From: Pseudobutyrivibrio ruminis AD2017 | GTDB lineage: Bacteria > Bacillota > Clostridia > Lachnospirales > Lachnospiraceae | Assembly (NCBI RefSeq): GCF_000424305.1 | Contig: NZ_AUJQ01000006.1 | Coordinates: forward strand, 124,001 to 188,000 | Direction: 5' to 3' | Length of the DNA stretch: 64,000 nt | In this document: positions 25,743-32,148 of the stretch, in pieces | Layout of the letters: each line of letters starts with the position of its first letter | How positions within the stretch are numbered: the first letter of the stretch is position 1 | Translations under genes and position numbers: made by a program | Notes under the pieces: model-generated | Database searches by the model: none | The model's input: the letters and a program-made list of their open reading frames with translations, nothing else | What the model was told of the DNA's origin: nothing

Positions 25743-26163
25743 ACCAGCTTTGTGGGAATGCCATACCAAGGATGATTCCCATTACAATCGCACCGGCTGT
25801 CTTAAGTGTTGATAAGCCATAGGTAGCAAATTCTGCAACGTTATTTGTAATTAAATAATAAGAAGTGTAATAAATTCCGGCACCAGGTACTAGTGGGAAG
25901 ATTCCTGCGATAATGTAAATGGTGACGGGATTTTTGCGTTTAGCAGCAAGTATTCTTGAAAAAGTAGTAAGTAAGAATGAACCTACCACGTTACCAAGAG
26001 TTGGAGCTGATAAAACTGCTGAGATAAGTATGTAAAATATCCAGCCGATAGCCCCTGACAAACCACAATAAATAAGCTCTGATTTAGGAGCACTAAAAAC
26101 TATGGCAAAACAAAGTGTTGCTACCATAGCAACAATAAACTGAACAATGTAATCTAAAACCAT
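25705..26163 (-). CDS. Threonine/serine exporter, small membrane subunit (ThrE_2/DUF3815 type)
   Basis: The protein has 152 residues from the ATG at 26163, which overlaps the stop of the upstream gene (TAATG) and has GGAGG before it; the frame is open further upstream but inside that gene. Four or five hydrophobic helices and the GIFPLVPGAGIYYTSYYLITNN motif mark the short C-terminal half of ThrE-type exporters. It would pair with the gene upstream to export threonine and serine. Its last 38 bases are antisense to the end of the GH2 gene. Confidence 0.85.
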   Translation of the reverse strand: MVLDYIVQFIVAMVATLCFAIVFSAPKSELIYCGLSGAIGWIFYILISAVLSAPTLGNVVGSFLLTTFSRILAAKRKNPVTIYIIAGIFPLVPGAGIYYTSYYLITNNVAEFATYGLSTLKTAGAIVMGIILGMAFPQSWFNTFFAPSYRKS

Positions 26164-26933
26164 TATATGATTATACCTCCGATTTGAACTATTGAAATAA
26201 CAATACCTATTCCCACCGCTATGCAAAAGGCTGTAAGCAATGCATCGATAACTCGGATGGAACCTGACAGATAATCGCCATTAATGAAATCTCTAATACC
26301 ATTTGTAATAGGGATTCCAGGTACCAAAGGCATAATACTTCCTATTATAATTTTATCAAAATGAACTGGAAGCCCACTGATGTAGAAGAGTACTGCTACG
26401 ATAGCAATTACCATACTTCCAAGCACATTTGTTATTGTTTTGGAATGAGTAGTTCTCGATTCAAAATCCAAGAATAATTTAAGAACTGCTCCTACCACTA
26501 TGGCGCACAGCGCATCTAATATAGATCCGCCAAACATATACGAGAAGCCGCCGCAGCCAATTGCTGTTGCGATTACTAATACAGGTAAGCTGTATGATGG
26601 AATCTTTTTACATTCTTCTAATTCTTTCCATGCATCATCTAATTCTATTTCTTTAGCACAAAATCTTCTGCATAAAGAATTAAGAGCTGCGATTCTTGAT
26701 AAGTGCATTGGATACATCGGCACATGTCTTATCATCGAACTGCCATGTTCTGTTACTTCTTCGGCACTGGCGAAAATACCGTTACTTAAAACATAAACAT
26801 CACAGTCTGTGATATCGTATGCATTAAGAATGGCAAGAACGCTATCCTCTACTCTATATACTTCCGCTCCGTTTCGAAGTAAGATGTCTCCTAATTCAAC
26901 TGCGAAGGATAAGATTTTTTTTGTATTGCTCAT
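26163..26933 (-). CDS. Threonine/serine exporter, large subunit (ThrE N-terminal domain type)
   Basis: The protein has 256 residues. A cytoplasmic N-terminal domain (LGDILLRNGAEVYRVEDSV, then SLCRRFCAKEI) is followed by about five helices with IGSIMPLVPGIPITNGIRDFINGDYLSG, characteristic of ThrE proteins. Together with the overlapping downstream gene it makes a split version of the single-chain ThrE of actinobacteria. GAGGAA precedes the ATG at 26933. It is read divergently from mrp across the DnaA-box region. Confidence 0.88.
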   Translation of the reverse strand: MSNTKKILSFAVELGDILLRNGAEVYRVEDSVLAILNAYDITDCDVYVLSNGIFASAEEVTEHGSSMIRHVPMYPMHLSRIAALNSLCRRFCAKEIELDDAWKELEECKKIPSYSLPVLVIATAIGCGGFSYMFGGSILDALCAIVVGAVLKLFLDFESRTTHSKTITNVLGSMVIAIVAVLFYISGLPVHFDKIIIGSIMPLVPGIPITNGIRDFINGDYLSGSIRVIDALLTAFCIAVGIGIVISIVQIGGIII

Positions 26934-27018
26934 AACATTCCTCGTTTAAAAAATACTTCCTTTTGATTATCTATTATTCTGAAAAGATTTTCAATGAGAT
27001 TGTTAAGTTATTTACATT

Positions 27019-27228
27019 TGTGGATAACTTCTGTGGAAAATATGTTCGTTGAAATATGTCTCACTCAGTATTATAGTCCGAAAAATCCACATTTATAGGC
27101 AGAAATTAACAATATTATTGTGGATAAATGAGAGAGTGACAGAATTGACTGAAGTTATCCTCAACCAAAATTTTTAGGATGTGGATATTGTGGATAACTC
27201 ATATGGCTGGTTGATGCAGTTATCAACA
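27019..27228. promoter_or_regulatory. Cluster of DnaA boxes
   Basis: Three perfect DnaA boxes (TTATCCACA or its complement) lie at 27019-27027, 27119-27127 and 27189-27197. Four with one mismatch lie at 27032-27040 (TGTGGAAAA), 27155-27163 (TTATCCTCA), 27180-27188 (TGTGGATAT) and 27220-27228 (TTATCAACA). One with two mismatches is at 27083-27091. Boxes at 27180 and 27189 are adjacent and in the same direction. The spacer between the divergent thrE and mrp genes (26934-27337) holds nothing else obvious except the mrp promoter. It may bind DnaA to titrate it or to regulate the flanking genes. Confidence 0.7.
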
Positions 27229-27292
27229 ATCCCAAACTAATACATTTTTTAAGTAATGTATTGTAAATAAACCCGTACATATTTGGCAGATA

Positions 27293-27301
27293 TGATATAA
27301 T
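27293..27301 (+). promoter_or_regulatory. Extended -10 promoter of mrp
   Basis: TGATATAAT is a perfect extended -10. Transcription would start near 27308, about 30 bases before the ATG. No good -35 is visible. The DnaA-box cluster ends 65 bases upstream. Confidence 0.6.
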
Positions 27302-27337
27302 ATGACGGTTAGTATGATTGTAAACAGGAGGTCTAAA

Positions 27338-28198
27338 ATGGCAGAGAAAGATTCATGCGCTTCAGCAAGCACATGTAGCAGAGGCTCTTGCGAAGGCTGT
27401 CCTTCAAAGGCGGCAGCTGAAAAGGGTGTTAGAAATACAGCATTTTTAGAGGAGCCAAATAAAAACTCACATATCAAGCACGTTATCGGTGTAGTATCTG
27501 GTAAGGGTGGCGTTGGTAAGTCACTTGTAACTTCATCTTTAGCAGGCGTTATGGCACGTGCAGGATATAAGGTAGGAATTTTGGATGCAGATATCACTGG
27601 CCCATCTATCCCAAAGATGTTTGGTGTTCATGGTCCTGCAACAGGAAATGATGACGGAACATTCCCAGAGGTAGCAGAGGATGGAACAAAAATCATGTCC
27701 ATCAATCTCTTACTTGATGATGAGGAGTCACCAGTTGTATGGCGTGGTCCAGTTATCGCTGGTGTAGTTAAGCAGTTCTGGACAGATGTACAGTGGGGTG
27801 ACGTTGATTACTTATTCGTTGATATGCCACCTGGAACAGGTGATGTTCCACTTACATGCTTCCAGTCACTTCCAGTAGATGGAATCGTTATCGTAACAAG
27901 CCCACAGGAGCTTGTTCAGATGATCGTTAAGAAAGCATATAACATGGCAGATATGATGCACATCCCAGTTATCGGACTTGTAGAAAACTATTCATACATC
28001 GCTTGTCCTGATTGTGGAAAGAAAATCCAAATCTTTGGTGAGAGCCATGTAGATGAGGTAGCAGCTTCACTTAACATTCCAGTACTTGGCAAGATGCCAA
28101 TGGATAGAAGCTTCGCAACAGCAGCCGACGCAGGCCGCATCTACGACGTAGAAAATACCTACCTCGCATCTGCCAAGGAAATAATAGAGAAACTATAA
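27338..28198 (+). CDS. mrp: Mrp/NBP35-family iron-sulfur carrier ATPase
   Basis: The protein has 286 residues. The start is the ATG at 27338 behind CAGGAGG; the frame is open upstream but runs over the promoter. An N-terminal cysteine-rich stretch (CASASTCSRGSCEGC) precedes the deviant Walker A GVVSGKGGVGKS. DADITGPSIP and VDMPPGTGD are Mrp hallmarks, and CPDCGK is the C-terminal CXXC that binds a bridging 4Fe-4S cluster. It carries and delivers Fe-S clusters to apo-proteins in the cytoplasm, relevant to the many Fe-S enzymes of an anaerobe. The cyclophilin gene follows 12 bases later. Confidence 0.93.
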   Translation: MAEKDSCASASTCSRGSCEGCPSKAAAEKGVRNTAFLEEPNKNSHIKHVIGVVSGKGGVGKSLVTSSLAGVMARAGYKVGILDADITGPSIPKMFGVHGPATGNDDGTFPEVAEDGTKIMSINLLLDDEESPVVWRGPVIAGVVKQFWTDVQWGDVDYLFVDMPPGTGDVPLTCFQSLPVDGIVIVTSPQELVQMIVKKAYNMADMMHIPVIGLVENYSYIACPDCGKKIQIFGESHVDEVAASLNIPVLGKMPMDRSFATAADAGRIYDVENTYLASAKEIIEKL

Positions 28199-28210
28199 AA
28201 GGAGATTAAT

Positions 28211-28732
28211 ATGGCACAGAATCCAGTAGTTACAATTGAGATGGAAAATGGCGATATCATGAAGGCTGAGCTCTATCCTGAAATCGCTCCAAACACAGTA
28301 AACAACTTTATCAGCTTGATTAACCACAACTTCTATGATGGAGTAATCTTCCATAGAGTAATCAACGGCTTCATGCTTCAGGGTGGCGATCCAGACGGAA
28401 CAGGAATGGGTGGCCCAGGTTATTCTATCAAGGGTGAGTTCACAAGCAACGGCTTTAAGAACGACTTAAAGCATGAGCCAGGTGTACTTTCAATGGCTCG
28501 TACAATGCTTCCTAATTCAGCAGGAAGCCAGTTCTTCATCATGCACAAGACTAGCCCACATCTTGATGGAGATTACGCAGCATTCGGTAAGGTTATCGAA
28601 GGTATGGACGTAGTTAACAAGATTGCTGAGACAGCAACAGACTGGTCAGACAGACCTGTTGAAGAGCAGAAGATGAAGAAGGTTACAGTTGAGACTTTTG
28701 GTGTTGACTATCCAGAACCAGAGACAATGTAA
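28211..28732 (+). CDS. Peptidyl-prolyl cis-trans isomerase, cyclophilin type
   Basis: The protein has 173 residues, cytoplasmic, with no signal peptide. Cyclophilin landmarks are FHRVINGFMLQGGDPDGTG, the active-site arginine in FHRV, and NSAGSQFFIM. It speeds proline isomerisation during folding. It is preceded by AAAGGAG, follows mrp closely and probably shares its transcript. A terminator follows. Confidence 0.94.
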   Translation: MAQNPVVTIEMENGDIMKAELYPEIAPNTVNNFISLINHNFYDGVIFHRVINGFMLQGGDPDGTGMGGPGYSIKGEFTSNGFKNDLKHEPGVLSMARTMLPNSAGSQFFIMHKTSPHLDGDYAAFGKVIEGMDVVNKIAETATDWSDRPVEEQKMKKVTVETFGVDYPEPETM

Positions 28733-28770
28733 AAATTATCTTTACATGTTAAAGTATTTTTGTTATTATA

Positions 28771-28797
28771 ACGGCACGCTTTTGCGTGTCGTTTTTT
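28771..28797 (+). terminator. Intrinsic terminator
   Basis: ACGGCACGC pairs with GCGTGTCGT (one G-U) around TTTT and runs into six T. It ends the mrp-cyclophilin unit. Confidence 0.88.
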
Positions 28798-28815
28798 AAT
28801 CCATACAAATAATAT

Positions 28816-29562
28816 ATGCAAACAAATACATTTATATATTGTATTAGTCTATGGGCCATAGTTGAGATGGCCTCTTTATTGAATACCTTTTTTTCAGGTA
28901 AATCCATTAATTCCCAATTCGAAATAAAACGCTTATATTGCAACTTAATAACATTCCTTTTAAAGAAGGGCTGTGCTAAGGAAAAACTATTACATGACCT
29001 GTATTTCAGCGTCACTAATCGCAGATTAAAGAAAATATTGATAAGGGCGATTAAGCAGGGTGCTATAGAAAAACAGTTTTCCTACATTGAAAAACATATA
29101 GGCTGTGACACCGTAAAATTAATTCACGAATATATTTTTACTAGAGGAGGCAATTTAGCCAATTTAGAAAAAGAAGTGGTTGAAAAGCTAAGACTCATGG
29201 AGTTCTCCATGAAGGAAATGAAAAGGACTATGCTCAAAAACAAAATCCGATTGCTACTAAATAAAACAATATTCTTTCTGGCAAACATTGCTTTTGCTTA
29301 TTATCTGAAAAACGATTACAGCTTTTTAATATTTATCATTGTTAACACCATAGGGGTAATCTGGTTTATTGTGCTTGATTATGAAAGTGTAATAGCTGTT
29401 TTGGAATTTAGAGAAAGAAAGCTTGTGGAAGTGAAGGCCAAAAGAAAAAAGACCCTGGCTCCTGCAAATACAATAAAAAGATGCTTTAGTGCATTTGCCA
29501 GCCTGGGTCTTATAATCAATATTTCTATGGTTGCTGTTGGTTTTCTGATGCAGGCAATTTAA
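28816..29562 (+). CDS. Membrane protein of unknown function
   Basis: The protein has 248 residues. One hydrophobic segment lies at the N-terminus (about 5-25), a charged helical region at about 30-150, two helices near 155-190 and one at the C-terminus (about 225-247). The order (soluble helical bundle, paired helices, charged linker, final helix) faintly recalls the TadB/GspF domain of pilus assembly systems, but no clear motif supports it and no pilus genes are nearby. The ATG has no ribosome binding site; a -10-like TACAAA sits about six bases before it. The last 38 bases overlap the convergent CorC-type gene. Confidence 0.55.
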   Translation: MQTNTFIYCISLWAIVEMASLLNTFFSGKSINSQFEIKRLYCNLITFLLKKGCAKEKLLHDLYFSVTNRRLKKILIRAIKQGAIEKQFSYIEKHIGCDTVKLIHEYIFTRGGNLANLEKEVVEKLRLMEFSMKEMKRTMLKNKIRLLLNKTIFFLANIAFAYYLKNDYSFLIFIIVNTIGVIWFIVLDYESVIAVLEFRERKLVEVKAKRKKTLAPANTIKRCFSAFASLGLIINISMVAVGFLMQAI

Positions 29563-30799
29563 TGCGAAGCTTTGTGATACGCTTTTTCTCAACAGCAAGT
29601 ACTCTAATTATGGCACCATTTTCTGAAACGTAGGTTTCACCTGCGTTAGGGAAGTGGTCAAATGCGCCTACTATGTAGCCACCGATGGTGTCATAATCCT
29701 CACTGGTGAAACCAAGAGGGATGATATCACACAGGTCTTCTAGGTTCATGGAGCCTAGAACCTGATATTCCCTTTCGCTGATTTTGATGATTGGGTCTTC
29801 CTCGTCTTCATCATATTCATCGCGGATTTCACCAACAATTTCTTCAAGCAGGTCTTCCATAGTAATCATACCTGCCAAATCACCATATTCATCTAATACG
29901 ATAGAAACTGTAGCGGATTCCTCACGCATTTCATCAAATAAATCTGAAACGTTTTTCATTTCAAATGTGAAGTAAACATCTCTAATGTAATCACGTGCAT
30001 TGAAGTTTTCTGAAGGGATAAGTCCGAGGAAATCCTTCATATTAACAATACCGATAATGTTTTCAGAATCTGGTTCGCAGACAGGGATACGGGTGAACAT
30101 ATCCTCCTTGAAAACAGCTATTAAATCCTGATAGCTGATATCGGCATCTACCATTGTCATATCGATTCTAGGAATCATAACCTCCTTGGCACAGGCATCG
30201 GAGAAATCAAAAACCTTGTGAATCATGGTTCTTTCGTCACCTTCGATGGCGCCATTTTCATGGCTTACATCTATCATGGTACGAATTTCTTCTTCGGTGA
30301 TTGTTTCATCCTTGAAATCAGGGTCTATGCCAAACAGCCTGATAACTAGTCCTGAAAGAAAGTTTATTATAGAAATAACAGGTGTAAGCACCCACATAAG
30401 TGCTGCAATTACAGGAGCAAATAGTAAGCTTAGCTTTGTGGAATTAAGAGTAGCAAGAGACTTAGGTGTAATCTCACCGAAAATCAATATAAGCAGTGTA
30501 AGGATTCCAGTTGCGATACCGGCTCCAACGCTACCGAATATTTCAATCGCTAATGTGGTGGCAAGGGAAGATGCTGATAGGTTTACGATATTATTTCCTA
30601 TTAGTATTGCAGAAAGCATCTTTTTAGGACGGCCGACAACATTTAAAACACGTGCTGCCTTTTTGTCTCCATCATCGGCCATGGTTTTAAGCTTGATTTT
30701 GTTGACTGTGGTAAGAGCGGTTTCAGCGGAAGAAAAGAAAGCTGAAAGAGCTAGTAATAATACAAGAATAATAAATCTAATTAACAGGTGTGTGTCCAA
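29525..30799 (-). CDS. CNNM/CorC-family transporter (hemolysin C type, DUF21 plus CBS)
   Basis: The protein has 424 residues. The start is TTG at 30799 behind AGGAGAAGG. An N-terminal DUF21 domain with three or four helices (FFSSAETALTTVNKIKL; GNNIVNLSASSLAT) is followed by a CBS pair (MIPRIDMTMVDAD; GLVNMKDF-like and DEYGDLAGMITMEDLLEEIVGEI) and a C-terminal CorC_HlyC domain (YEVLGSMNL-type YQVLGSMNLEDL). Members export or sense Mg2+ or Co2+ at the membrane; older names call them hemolysins. The 3' end overlaps the preceding gene tail-to-tail. Confidence 0.9.
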   Translation of the reverse strand: MDTHLLIRFIILVLLLALSAFFSSAETALTTVNKIKLKTMADDGDKKAARVLNVVGRPKKMLSAILIGNNIVNLSASSLATTLAIEIFGSVGAGIATGILTLLILIFGEITPKSLATLNSTKLSLLFAPVIAALMWVLTPVISIINFLSGLVIRLFGIDPDFKDETITEEEIRTMIDVSHENGAIEGDERTMIHKVFDFSDACAKEVMIPRIDMTMVDADISYQDLIAVFKEDMFTRIPVCEPDSENIIGIVNMKDFLGLIPSENFNARDYIRDVYFTFEMKNVSDLFDEMREESATVSIVLDEYGDLAGMITMEDLLEEIVGEIRDEYDEDEEDPIIKISEREYQVLGSMNLEDLCDIIPLGFTSEDYDTIGGYIVGAFDHFPNAGETYVSENGAIIRVLAVEKKRITKLRIKLPASENQQQP

Positions 30800-30874
30800 T
30801 TAATCCTTCTCCTTTTATTCATGGTTTTTATTAGGAATTATTATATCATATTACTACACAAAGAAGGCTATCTT

Positions 30875-30883
30875 TGTTAAAAT
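30875..30883 (+). promoter_or_regulatory. Extended -10 promoter, possibly giving a leaderless transcript
   Basis: TGTTAAAAT fits the extended -10 and ends seven bases before the ATG at 30891. No Shine-Dalgarno sequence is present. The arrangement is the same as at the MATE gene (22440-22455). Confidence 0.45.
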
Positions 30884-30890
30884 GAAACCT

Positions 30891-31844
30891 ATGAGAAAAA
30901 GATTTATAACATTACTTTTAACATTAACTATGGCTACAGCATTGTTTGGCTGTGGTAAATATAATCAATCTGAGATAGATTTAAGAGATCAGGGAATACA
31001 GGCGCTTGATGCGGGCAATTATGATGATGCTATAGATTTATTCAATCAGGCTCTTGGAAAATCCATAGGCAAGGTCACAGATTTAGAAATTGACATTAAT
31101 TACTACAAGGCAGCAGCTCAGTTTAAGGCAGGTCAATTTAAGGAGGCGGCTAAAACCTACACCTATCTTATCAGATATGACAAGGACAATTACGAGGCAT
31201 ATTTCCTTCGCGGAAGCATTTATGCTGATGAAGGCGAGATAGGAGAGGCCATTACTGATTACGATTCAGCTGTTTCTATTGATCCTAAGAACTACATGCT
31301 ATACATTCAGATATACGATAACCTGAAAGCATTGGGCTATACAGATCAGGGGTTGGCTTATCTTAATGATGCACTTGAAATCAAGGATAAATCTGCTAAT
31401 GCTAAATACTATAAAGGTAGAATCTACTACATGTTAGGTCAGACATCGGAGGCTACCAGCAATTTACAGGCGGCAGTTGATAAGGATGTAATAGAAGCGA
31501 AGCTTTATCTGGCGAAGCTTTATCAGGATTCAGGAGACTATGACAAAGCGCAGGTACTGCTTAAGGAATATGCTGAATCTGACGAGGTTACCAGTGATGC
31601 AATGGCAGCACTTGGCGATATAGAAATGACAAATGGCAATTATGAAAATGCTTTAAGCTATTATGATGCTGGGTTGAGTCTTGATTCCATTGACAATATG
31701 CCAAACCTTTTAAAGGGAAAAGTTACAGCATTAGAAAAGCTGGATAGATACTCCGAAGCAAAAGAAGTCTTGACACAATATCTTGAGACTTACCCAGAAG
31801 ATGAGGATGCTGCAAAGGAGTTAACTTTCCTACAAACACGATAA
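30891..31844 (+). CDS. Tetratricopeptide-repeat lipoprotein
   Basis: The protein has 317 residues from the ATG at 30891; an in-frame ATG nine bases earlier overlaps the presumed -10 box. A lipoprotein signal peptide ends in LFGC (MRKRFITLL, hydrophobic core, lipobox Cys). Seven or eight TPR units follow, for example ALDAGNYDDAIDLFNQAL, YEAYFLRGSIYADEGEIGEAITDYDSA and NYENALSYYDAGLSLD. It is a membrane-tethered, outward-facing scaffold protein, partner unknown. Its terminator hairpin contains a perfect NrdR box that may serve the next gene. Confidence 0.85.
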   Translation: MRKRFITLLLTLTMATALFGCGKYNQSEIDLRDQGIQALDAGNYDDAIDLFNQALGKSIGKVTDLEIDINYYKAAAQFKAGQFKEAAKTYTYLIRYDKDNYEAYFLRGSIYADEGEIGEAITDYDSAVSIDPKNYMLYIQIYDNLKALGYTDQGLAYLNDALEIKDKSANAKYYKGRIYYMLGQTSEATSNLQAAVDKDVIEAKLYLAKLYQDSGDYDKAQVLLKEYAESDEVTSDAMAALGDIEMTNGNYENALSYYDAGLSLDSIDNMPNLLKGKVTALEKLDRYSEAKEVLTQYLETYPEDEDAAKELTFLQTR

Positions 31845-31851
31845 AATGTCT

Positions 31852-31885
31852 AAAAAGAGCACACTATATTTAGTGTGTTCTTTTT
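31852..31885 (+). terminator. Intrinsic terminator with an embedded NrdR box
   Basis: AAAAAGAGCACACTA pairs with TAGTGTGTTCTTTTT around TATT. The core ACACTATATTTAGTGT (31861-31876) is at the same time a full NrdR-box match. Confidence 0.85.
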
Positions 31886-31909
31886 GTGTCTAAATACTAA
31901 ATATTGTGT
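31861..31909. promoter_or_regulatory. NrdR box pair A
   Basis: Box 1, ACACTATATTTAGTGT (31861-31876), matches the NrdR consensus ACACWATATHTWGTGT fully. Box 2 (31894-31909, complement strand ACACAATATTTAGTAT) matches at 15 of 16. Start-to-start spacing is 33 bases, about three helical turns, as is usual for NrdR pairs. It lies about 240-290 bases before nrdD. Confidence 0.6.
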
Positions 31910-31979
31910 GTGTTGAAACACGATTCTACCTAGAAAATAATCAAATTAAAAACGTTATTTTAGGTAATTATGACGAAAA

Positions 31980-32027
31980 ACACTATATCTAGTTTTTCTC
32001 CATTGAATGCCACCCTATATTTTGATA
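31980..32027. promoter_or_regulatory. NrdR box pair B
   Basis: Box 3, ACACTATATCTAGTTT (31980-31995), matches the NrdR consensus at 15 of 16. Box 4, ACCCTATATTTTGATA (32012-32027), matches at 12 of 16. Spacing is 32 bases. A -10-like TATAAA at 32031-32036 follows directly, so bound NrdR would block the nrdD promoter when dATP is high. Confidence 0.68.
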
Positions 32028-32148
32028 ACATATAAACAAGTCGAAAGTACCTTAGATGAACGATAGATTTGGACAACAAAAGGTTTTAAAGGGGAGTCCT
32101 TTTTTGACACACTTAAGGATACTAGGGAAAGGAAATTGGTGAGTAGAA

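Noticed and set aside
26934-27337. The DnaA-box region as the chromosomal replication origin
   Set aside because: No dnaA, dnaN, recF, gyr or rpmH genes are nearby, and coding strand preference does not switch here. A titration or regulatory site fits better.
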